Assembly (NCBI GenBank): GCA_944371785.1 | Contig: CALVXZ010000008.1 | Location: 1-32,178 of the forward strand | Length of the DNA stretch: 32,178 nucleotides | Direction: 5' to 3' | From: an uncultured Clostridia bacterium | GTDB lineage: Bacteria > Bacillota > Clostridia > Christensenellales > DTU072 | Part shown: piece after piece, positions 26,101 to 32,178 of the stretch | Numbering within the stretch: position 1 is the stretch's first letter | How the letters are laid out: each line of letters begins with the position of its first letter | Program-made: the position numbers and the translations under genes | The notes under the pieces: model-generated | What the model saw: only the letters and a program-made list of their open reading frames with translations | What the model was told of the DNA's origin: nothing | Database searches by the model: none

Positions 26101-29100
26101 CGGCGACATCATCCGCCTGACCGAAGGCATCGCCAATTTGCCTTCCAGCGTGCGCTATTCCGACATAGCGGTGACCGGATACGACATTACCGGTTGGAAC
26201 GTTACTGACGGCAACAACTTGTATTTCGACGCCGATGCCGGCAAATGGTATCTGCCGGCATCCGCTCCCGCGGGGGAAGATACGGACAGTTACATTCTGA
26301 TATCGATGGGCGGAAATTATTATAAAGTGTCCGCCGCAGCCGGGATCTATGCCGCGGTGCAGGGATGGTCGCCCGACAAAACCGATAACGAACTGTTCAC
26401 CGATTTCGACGCCGACGGCGAATACAGATATTATTTCGACGCCGTATTCGTTTACGTTACGGAGGACGTGGATTTCACTTTGCAAAGGAAGGTAACGGAA
26501 TACGACGTCACGTTGCATTATTCCGAAACGCAGACGGAAACCTACGTTATTTCCCACAATTCGCAGGTGCCGGAGCCCGCAAACGTCGTAGCGGAAGGTA
26601 AAGTGTTCATCGGTTGGTACACCGACGAATCTTATTCCGTAAGATACGATTTCTGTCTGCCCGTCACTTCAAGTTTCGATTTGTGGGCAAGGTGGGATGA
26701 ATACGTCGAAGGTTCCGCCGGCATAACGTACGAAGTCGACGAAGAAAACGGTTTGTCCGCCATAGCGATAGGCTATGACGAAAGCTTATTGGATACCGAA
26801 GAAATAACCGCTTCGCAAGGCAAATTGCAGATAGCGAACTATTATCTGCCGGAAGACGGCGGCGCCGGCGTGCCCGTTACCAGGATAGGTACGGGAGCGT
26901 TTGCGAACCTGCCCGACATGGTCACCGAGATCGTCATTCCCGATTCCGTTACGGCTTTCGGCGACAACGCTTTCGAAGGCAGCGGTCTGGTCAGGATAGT
27001 GCTGCCGGAGGCGCTGACGTCCATTCCCGTGAACTGTTTCAAAAACGCCGACAAATTGGAAACCGTAGTCTTCCGTTCGGCGGGATCGCTGACCTCGATA
27101 GGCAACTATGCGTTCTTCGGGTGCGTTTCGCTGAAATTGGACGTATTGTATACCGCGTCGGATTACGAAGGCGAAAACATAATTTCCGACGGCGGTCTTT
27201 CCTTGCCGGAAGGGCTTTCCGTCATAGGAAAAGGCGCGTTCCTTAACGATTCTTCCGTGACGGTAGTCAGATTCCCGTCCACCGTTACCGTTATCGGCGC
27301 AGACGCGTTTATGGGTACCGAACTTAAATTCGTGGTCACCTCCTCCGATTATATCGAGTTGGGAGCGAACGCTTTCGAAAACACCGCCGATTGGCACGAA
27401 GCGTTCAGAGTGTTCGTGCCCGACGTAGGAACTTACGGCGGAATGGGCTGGGAACAGCTTGCCGGAAAGATTTACCGCAAGGACGATATCTCGAACGATT
27501 GGGCGTACGTATTGCAGGAAAATTCCAATCTGGTGACGGCGGTCCAATACCTCGGCAACGACTCCGAAGTGACCGTTCCCGAAACGCTGGCAGGCAGAAA
27601 CGTCGGCGCGATAGGCGATCACGCTTTCGGAAAGGGAGTGACAAAGGTCACGTTCTCCGCCGATATCAAATTGAGCGATCTGACTTTCGCGGCGGCTACG
27701 GAAATAGCCGAAATAGTCGTCAAACGCGACGACGGCGATTATTACGCCGACAACGGCGCCGCGCTGACGAACGCTTTCCAACGCGGACTGTACGATCTGA
27801 AGACTCTTTCGTTCATAAATCCGGATCAGAGCGTAGTATCGATCCTGGGCGGCAGAACTTTGCCGAATTCCGTACAAACGGTAAAAATCGAAATTTCGGG
27901 AACGTATTGGGCGGAGGTGCCCGAATCATTCCTCAGCGGCGCCGCCAACGTCACCGAAGTGATAATTTCCGGCGCAAACGTCCTGTCGATAGGCGACAGA
28001 GCGTTCTACGGTATGACAAGGCTGAAAAAGGTCAGCTTTAACGGCACTACTGCGTTGACGGGAATAGGCGTTTCTGCCTTCGAAGGCGACAAGGCGCTTA
28101 ACGATGTTTATTCGAACGGCAGTCCCGGGTTGCCCGATTCCTTGACGGAAATAGGCGAAAACGCGTTCGGATCGGTGCCGTGGATAGCTTCGTTCTCCGA
28201 GGGCGGATTCACCATTGTAGGTAACGGAATACTTTATGCTTATTCCGGAAATTCGGAAATAGTCCGTATCCCGAAGGAAATAACTTCTGTATCCCCCGGC
28301 GCGTTCGGCGGCCGCAACGGGATAAAGACGATATTGATCCCCGTGGCCTCCGGCGTGACGTTGGAAATAGGCATAGGGGCTTTCGAGGAAATGCCCGCCC
28401 TGGAAGCCGTTTATATAGACGGTTCCGCCGATATAGCTTCGGGCGCATTCACCGATTCCTCTAAATTCGTGGCTTTGGTCGTCAACGGAACGTTGAATAT
28501 CGAATCGGGAGCGTTGGACGGCACGTTGTACGGCGACGGCGCTTACGAGCCCGGTTCGGGCGACAAGTCGCCGTTGAGCATATATACCGTCGGCGACATC
28601 TCGACGGAAGATTCCAAATATTCGTCGCTGAACGTTTCCGGCAGAAGTATCGGTATCGGCGAAGACGGCTGGCTGTATTTGGAAGACGTCAACAGTAATT
28701 ATACGGCGATAAAATACATCGGAAACGGGGATTCCTATGCGTATAACGAACGTATCACGTTGTCCGACACATACCGTTATGTGGCGGGATACGCTTTCCC
28801 GCGCGGTGCCGCAGACGTGGAAATCTATACGTCGCTGCAACCGTCCAATTCGTTCTCGCCTTTCGGCGGACTGACAGAAACGACTACGCTGACGCTGATG
28901 GTCAACGTTTCAGGAAACGACGGCACCGGCAGCGTCCGCAGCGGTACGGGTGCCGACAACTTGTTGTATGCGTTGGTGAACGCTTCGAAAGCCGGCGGAG
29001 TACAGGTCAGGATCAACGCGGCTCCCGCAGGGTACGGGATCAGCCTCAAAACGGTATTCGGATTGGACGAAAACGCTGCTCTTTCGTCAAAGATAAACTC

Positions 29101-31684
29101 TTTGGAAATTATCGTTTCGGACGCTTCGGAGGAAATTTCCGACGATTTCGTATACGGACTCGGCGGCATAGACGTAATCACCGTGACCAACGGGGCGGAA
29201 ACGCTGCCGTTGAAATCGGCAGAAAGCCTGTTGGAGGGCATTTCGATAGGGCAGCGCGCCTTCAGAGATACCGGCTGGATGGCAACCCAGAGCGACCTCG
29301 TAATGATAGGCGGCACGCTGATAGACGCAAAGAGCCTGTCCCCCGTAATAAAGCTGGGTTCGAACGTGACTGCGATAGCCGGCTACGCTTTCGCGGAACG
29401 TCCGATAGAAACTTTGGTGATAGAAAAAGGCGAAGGCACGATCAAATTGGATCCTTACGCTCTGTTCGGAGCCGAAAACATAATGCGCGTGTATGTGTCT
29501 TCCGGCACGGTCACCGTCGGCGGTAACGGTAATCTGACCCTCAGCGGAGGCAGAAGGCTGACGCTGTTCGACGACGCGACTTGGGGCGGCGTGCAGGCGA
29601 TCAACGAAACCGTGCCCGTGACCGACGTCAGACTTATGGAGATCGCAGGCGATTCCGGCGTCGTTCAATATATCGTCAGTCAGTCCGGAAAATTGTACAT
29701 GTACCGCGAATTCACCGAAGAAGACGGCGTTTATATCGGCGATTCCACCGATATAGTCATTCCCGAAAAATTGGAATACGTCATCGACTCCGGTTCGCCA
29801 GTCATACACACCAAATACGCCGTGACTTCCTTCGGTTCCAACATCTTGTATTCCGAAACGGTCAAAGTAGGCATACCTTACGGCGCATATGGCGCCGCGG
29901 CAAGCGCTTTCGGCAACCTCGGGTCGTTAAGCGAATTGGAAATCGTCATTTCGGGCGACGGCACAGGCGGCAGCGTATCCGGACAGGAGATCCGCAACAT
30001 AATTTCCGCACATTCGGTATCCCGTCTGGTATATAACGGTTCCGTCACGTTACAGGAACTGTTGGGCAGCAACGAAAGCGATTCCGGTATCAGCGGCAGG
30101 ATCACCGAAATCGAGATTACCTACGGCACCGTGGAAACGACGGACAACCTGTTGAGCGGTTGGGATTCGATCTCGTCGGTCATATTCCCGGACACGATCC
30201 GCAAAGTCGGCGTCAATTCGTTGGAAAACACCGTTTATTATCGGAGCATATTAAGCAACCACGTGATTTTGGGCGGAGTATTGTATTACCGTTACATTCC
30301 GCCTACCGGCACGGGACAGACCGAGATAACCATTCCTAAGCAAGTCCTGGTGGTAAATACGGACGCGTTCGCCGATCTGGGTCTGCCCGTCCGCACCATA
30401 AACTTCGAAAGCGGTTCGGTGGCGGAACAGATCCTCGACGGCGCGTTCCGCAACTGCACGGAGCTGACGAACGTGCGTCTGCCCGCCTCTTTGACTAAGG
30501 TCAGCGAAAGCGCCTTCGAATTCACGGGTATCGTCGCCGAAAACGGCTTGTTGACTACCGGCTACTACGACGGCGGCAGGGTAATTATAAAATACACCGG
30601 CACCGCTACGGAACTCGTTATGGATCAGGATATCAAAGTCATAGCCGCCGAAGCTTTTGCTGGCAACACGAATTTGGAATCGATAACCTTTATGGGCGAT
30701 TCGGCTATCATTTCCATAGGCGAAAGCGCGTTCGAAGGCTGCACGAAATTGTCCGAGATCAGCGGAATAGTATCTTCGTCCTCGATACGCTATGTCGGCA
30801 CAAACGCCTTCGAAGGCACGGCGTGGCTGAATTCGCAGCCCGAAGGGGCGGTATACATCGGCGTCGAAGGCGTAGACAGAGTGTTGTACCGTTACGGCGG
30901 AGAATCGGAATTCATCGTATATTCGGATCTGTATTCGATAACCGAAAGCGAGATCGAAAAGATGGCGGGTTCCGTAACCGCATTGGTGTTCCAGAACAAT
31001 TCCAGAGTTATCGGAGAACAGATGCTGAATCGGTTGGCTTCGCTGCCGGGAGTTTACAAAGTGAGCGTAACGGGCGAGGAGAAACTTTCCGATGTATTGG
31101 GCGGCATTCACGCCAACATAACCGACGTCGATCTGACCACCGAAAACGCGATCGTCGCGGAGGCGTTGGCAGGTTGGAGCTCCGTATACAACGTATTTAT
31201 ATATAACGCAACTGCGATCGGCGAGAACGCTTTTGCCGGCACGGCGTGGCTGGGATCGCTGAGCCACGACGCAAACGGAATAATCTTTTCCGGCAAATAT
31301 ATTCTGGACGTCGAAAACGTGGACGTGACCGAGATATCTTATACCGACGATCCCGGGTACGAATACGTCGCGGCGGATGCGTTCGGCGGTGCGGATTGGC
31401 TGATCACGATAGATTTTTCGTCCTTACAATCGTTAAAACGGCTTCCCGAAAACGTATTTTCGGGATGCGAAAACTTGGAATACGTCATATTGCCTTCGGG
31501 TATCGAAGTGCTGACGGCGATGTTCTCGCCTGACGTTCAAATAACGCTGGAACTGACCGGTGCGCCCGACGCTCTGGAAATCACCGAAGCGGCGGTTACG
31601 GGAGTGCAATACATTAAAGTGCCCGAAATAAATTTGGAAGCATACCGTTCGAAGTTCAAGGACATCGCCGCGCTGTTTATATAA
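23195..31684 (+). CDS. Giant surface lipoprotein with InlB-type and BspA-type leucine-rich repeats
   Basis: This 2829-residue protein starts with a lipoprotein signal (MKKKCALILMIILAGLAVL, lipobox LTAC, Cys22), so it should be lipid-anchored on the outer membrane face. Residues of about 25-110 look like a bacterial Ig-like (Big_3) domain. From about 115 to 1170 comes a series of InlB_B-type repeats, clearest as GYAFKGWYTETTYNNIFNF (about 153), GYAFDGWYSDKDCTSPWNF (about 393), and GKVFIGWYTDESYSVRYDF (about 1135). From about 1226 to 2780 come BspA-type leucine-rich repeats (VTRIGTGAFANLP, ITEIGENAFG, VTAIAGYAFAERP). No sortase signal or catalytic domain is seen. Proteins of this build usually mediate adhesion or binding to host, matrix or glycans; that role is inference. 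A weak GGAAG ribosome binding site precedes the ATG. Confidence 0.95.
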   Translation: MKKKCALILMIILAGLAVLTACNDPVEIESISISEKAEDFKTDYIVGEELDLTGILLTVTRTDGSSYDVYAEDIRQDLRILNFSTSRPAEKLTVILEYKEVRTSFDIVVRTDEEGALRYTVTFDSMGGSAVEPQSVPAYSMAVEPAAPVLEGYAFKGWYTETTYNNIFNFSTTNITSEITLYARWAELHTVSFYELKEGVDPETADPDVNPDDYVLLQYSEVPDGDSLSAAPAVPTKEGFNGVWDRTVFSSIAGDLKVYPVYSAIYYTVTFVAEGEEGENLLGTLVNVRKGTVLQDEDGNLHPDFAEQINEFIRLAKELSIPGQEFSGDWYPGLSDPIESNLTLVANFGAVYLTVSLMMNDGTDKAFAEIPVQYNLTLSQNDIPDEPPRRDGYAFDGWYSDKDCTSPWNFTTSITSERKIYAGWRELLEVSFYIPVNAGLEYVTPPEYDDDMGFEAGGVEYRLYTTVLVPSGGRVEASAAAVPQAVGHTGKWVYRDSGQTFNGAESLGIDVDIRASYEAIDYLVRFISDNVAVYSVEVPYGGFVDPPADPSLAGHSFVYWTMSGEEVTDFSTLKITSNVDFTAAFEANTYRVEFYYYTSSQAADSSVAVQYGYSFTFPEAQNTSSRLTGWYASADYATSSQWEAGVPLTDANIESRTGKTIDFDDIGEGSTVLTLYAGWVRQYTLVFQDEKGAALGSSRTLDQGTAVTEDMAPEVAEREGFELNWVIIENGQTGGEFKFGTEISTDLTLRAQFVPLDYEVSFEIEFRYSDNTVKSSYVFTERTTLIAHGSIIGEANIPTADDLSAAEEKAIAAGTGHTVLPEDFGFEWTSGDYNTISNTKIDAADVRFVAYCYVRTFTVNWYSTESGELTEDAVIYSAEVEFGRRAPEFGGETPVKPGSTFNGFFVYTPEGEIPGSTTNVTKDLALRPSFTPIQYKIAFIGPGNVIYRQYDFNNQEKPLNADNEASYSYGDIIRLTEGIANLPSSVRYSDIAVTGYDITGWNVTDGNNLYFDADAGKWYLPASAPAGEDTDSYILISMGGNYYKVSAAAGIYAAVQGWSPDKTDNELFTDFDADGEYRYYFDAVFVYVTEDVDFTLQRKVTEYDVTLHYSETQTETYVISHNSQVPEPANVVAEGKVFIGWYTDESYSVRYDFCLPVTSSFDLWARWDEYVEGSAGITYEVDEENGLSAIAIGYDESLLDTEEITASQGKLQIANYYLPEDGGAGVPVTRIGTGAFANLPDMVTEIVIPDSVTAFGDNAFEGSGLVRIVLPEALTSIPVNCFKNADKLETVVFRSAGSLTSIGNYAFFGCVSLKLDVLYTASDYEGENIISDGGLSLPEGLSVIGKGAFLNDSSVTVVRFPSTVTVIGADAFMGTELKFVVTSSDYIELGANAFENTADWHEAFRVFVPDVGTYGGMGWEQLAGKIYRKDDISNDWAYVLQENSNLVTAVQYLGNDSEVTVPETLAGRNVGAIGDHAFGKGVTKVTFSADIKLSDLTFAAATEIAEIVVKRDDGDYYADNGAALTNAFQRGLYDLKTLSFINPDQSVVSILGGRTLPNSVQTVKIEISGTYWAEVPESFLSGAANVTEVIISGANVLSIGDRAFYGMTRLKKVSFNGTTALTGIGVSAFEGDKALNDVYSNGSPGLPDSLTEIGENAFGSVPWIASFSEGGFTIVGNGILYAYSGNSEIVRIPKEITSVSPGAFGGRNGIKTILIPVASGVTLEIGIGAFEEMPALEAVYIDGSADIASGAFTDSSKFVALVVNGTLNIESGALDGTLYGDGAYEPGSGDKSPLSIYTVGDISTEDSKYSSLNVSGRSIGIGEDGWLYLEDVNSNYTAIKYIGNGDSYAYNERITLSDTYRYVAGYAFPRGAADVEIYTSLQPSNSFSPFGGLTETTTLTLMVNVSGNDGTGSVRSGTGADNLLYALVNASKAGGVQVRINAAPAGYGISLKTVFGLDENAALSSKINSLEIIVSDASEEISDDFVYGLGGIDVITVTNGAETLPLKSAESLLEGISIGQRAFRDTGWMATQSDLVMIGGTLIDAKSLSPVIKLGSNVTAIAGYAFAERPIETLVIEKGEGTIKLDPYALFGAENIMRVYVSSGTVTVGGNGNLTLSGGRRLTLFDDATWGGVQAINETVPVTDVRLMEIAGDSGVVQYIVSQSGKLYMYREFTEEDGVYIGDSTDIVIPEKLEYVIDSGSPVIHTKYAVTSFGSNILYSETVKVGIPYGAYGAAASAFGNLGSLSELEIVISGDGTGGSVSGQEIRNIISAHSVSRLVYNGSVTLQELLGSNESDSGISGRITEIEITYGTVETTDNLLSGWDSISSVIFPDTIRKVGVNSLENTVYYRSILSNHVILGGVLYYRYIPPTGTGQTEITIPKQVLVVNTDAFADLGLPVRTINFESGSVAEQILDGAFRNCTELTNVRLPASLTKVSESAFEFTGIVAENGLLTTGYYDGGRVIIKYTGTATELVMDQDIKVIAAEAFAGNTNLESITFMGDSAIISIGESAFEGCTKLSEISGIVSSSSIRYVGTNAFEGTAWLNSQPEGAVYIGVEGVDRVLYRYGGESEFIVYSDLYSITESEIEKMAGSVTALVFQNNSRVIGEQMLNRLASLPGVYKVSVTGEEKLSDVLGGIHANITDVDLTTENAIVAEALAGWSSVYNVFIYNATAIGENAFAGTAWLGSLSHDANGIIFSGKYILDVENVDVTEISYTDDPGYEYVAADAFGGADWLITIDFSSLQSLKRLPENVFSGCENLEYVILPSGIEVLTAMFSPDVQITLELTGAPDALEITEAAVTGVQYIKVPEINLEAYRSKFKDIAALFI
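23560..26700 (+). repeat. InlB_B-type repeat region within the giant lipoprotein
   Basis: Units of roughly 70-120 residues recur with a pattern of beta strand (YxVxF), then G-x-x-F-x-G-W-Y, then a closing strand such as ITLYARW, KIYAGW or FDLWARW. At least six units can be recognised, starting near residues 115, 355, 520, 690, 860 and 1100. They have drifted strongly at DNA level, so this is an old array rather than a recent tandem expansion. Confidence 0.75.
26870..31560 (+). repeat. BspA-type leucine-rich repeat region with higher-order modules
   Basis: Short repeats of about 23 residues with the core I-x-x-I-G-x-x-A-F recur through this half. They are interrupted by longer inserts that themselves repeat: a segment with ILGG/LLGS/VLGG leading to a strand and an FLSG/LLSGW/ALAGW turn begins near residues 1546, 1952, 2285 and 2629. 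Each copy is followed by an AF-x-x-T-x-W cap and a strand with GG-x-LY. Confidence 0.7.
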
Positions 31685-31722
31685 AAAGAAAGGTTAAACG
31701 ACTATCTTTTTTAAATAGCGCG

Positions 31723-31731
31723 TGTTATAAT
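31723..31731 (+). promoter_or_regulatory. Extended -10 promoter of the last lipoprotein gene
   Basis: TGTTATAAT matches the extended -10 form TGnTATAAT. The -35 position shows only TATCTT. The leader after the expected start near 31738 has a small TCGG/CCGA hairpin (31743-31755) and then the AGGAG ribosome binding site. The rest of the 102-base gap after the giant gene has no clear terminator. Confidence 0.7.
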
Positions 31732-31786
31732 ATAAAATAAGATCGGCAAACCCGACTTGTATAATGCAAATAAAAGGAGAACCGAA

Positions 31787-32178
31787 ATGAAGCGCAAAAT
31801 TTTCAAAGTATTGGCATGCGTTTTGGTATTGTCCGTTGTTATGGTGTGGCTGGTGGCTTGCAACGGCACGACCGACAAGGATAACGACAAGAACAACAAC
31901 AACAAAAGCAATACTGTCAATATAACGATATTGCCGGATATGACCGACTACGGTCAATCCGCATATTACAACGTGGCGAAAGTCGAGTATTCGTCGTCGA
32001 AGATGACTGATTGGACGGGGAAGCTGAACGACAAGCTCCACGAAGAACACGAAAATTGGCGGTTGCCTGGCGAAGAAGAGTGGAATAATGATAATTATTA
32101 CAGTTTCGGCGCTATAACGGGCGAGGACAACAACAAAAAGCGCGAACACAGATTCGGATATCTGACTACGGACAGCGA
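31787..32178 (+). CDS. Lipoprotein, partial (runs off the window end)
   Basis: An open frame of 130 codons starts at ATG 31787 with AGGAG eight bases upstream, and it is still open at the window edge. The N-terminus MKRKIFKVLACVLVLSVVMV ends in the lipobox LVAC with Cys25, followed by a linker rich in Asn, Asp and Lys (TTDKDNDKNNNNKSN). After that comes NITILPDMTDYGQ and a hydrophilic segment with no family I recognise. It is a secreted lipid-anchored protein of unknown function. It has the same promoter type and orientation as the giant lipoprotein gene and may belong to the same surface locus. Confidence 0.85.
   Translation, partial: MKRKIFKVLACVLVLSVVMVWLVACNGTTDKDNDKNNNNKSNTVNITILPDMTDYGQSAYYNVAKVEYSSSKMTDWTGKLNDKLHEEHENWRLPGEEEWNNDNYYSFGAITGEDNNKKREHRFGYLTTDS

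Noticed and set aside
31685-31711. Terminator after the giant lipoprotein gene (AAAAAGA against TCTTTTT)
   Set aside because: The pairing is almost all A-T with a long loop, too weak to call an intrinsic terminator.

Overview
The window looks like a chromosomal piece of a Clostridia-type member of the Bacillota (Firmicutes). The signs are a 16S rRNA 3' end with the usual CCTCCTTT tail, strong GGAGG ribosome binding sites, a Veg gene, a SipL-like SPOCS/LysM spore protein, the split GlgC/GlgD ADP-glucose pyrophosphorylase, and giant InlB-repeat/leucine-rich-repeat lipoproteins of the kind common in gut Clostridia. A Christensenellales-like gut lineage is a guess from gene style only.

Layout: (1) 1-616 is the 3' part of a 16S rRNA gene. 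It is followed not by tRNAs and 23S but by about 130 bases and a bidirectional terminator, so the rRNA genes seem unlinked here. (2) 799-1344 (minus) encodes a six-helix HdeD/DUF308-like membrane protein. 1534-2689 (plus) holds a cytidylate-kinase-like gene and a small lipoprotein. (3) 2833-5955 is ileS, encoding an unusual isoleucyl-tRNA synthetase, with no T-box visible in front. (4) 6032-7852 (minus) carries veg and a sipL-like gene, divergent from ispE. (5) 7917-18820 (plus) is a glycogen locus read ispE-glgB-glgC-glgD-glgA, then glgP and a GH13 hydrolase behind a separate promoter. It covers ADP-glucose synthesis, chain elongation, branching, phosphorolysis and hydrolysis in the cytoplasm. 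(6) 18907-22889 (minus) is a probable operon of an Eis-like acetyltransferase, a membrane-anchored alkaline phosphatase and an acyl-CoA synthetase. (7) 23195-31684 encodes a 2829-residue surface lipoprotein with InlB-type repeats followed by BspA-type leucine-rich repeats. The start of a further lipoprotein gene runs off the end.

I found no mobile element, CRISPR array or defence system, and nothing I would call a wholly new system. The points that most deserve a second look are: the solitary 16S gene; promoters that place the transcription start on or next to the start codon of ispE and of the acetyltransferase gene; altered catalytic motifs in IleS, IspE and GlgA; a leader hairpin in front of glgP; and a higher-order repeat of several hundred residues inside the giant lipoprotein.
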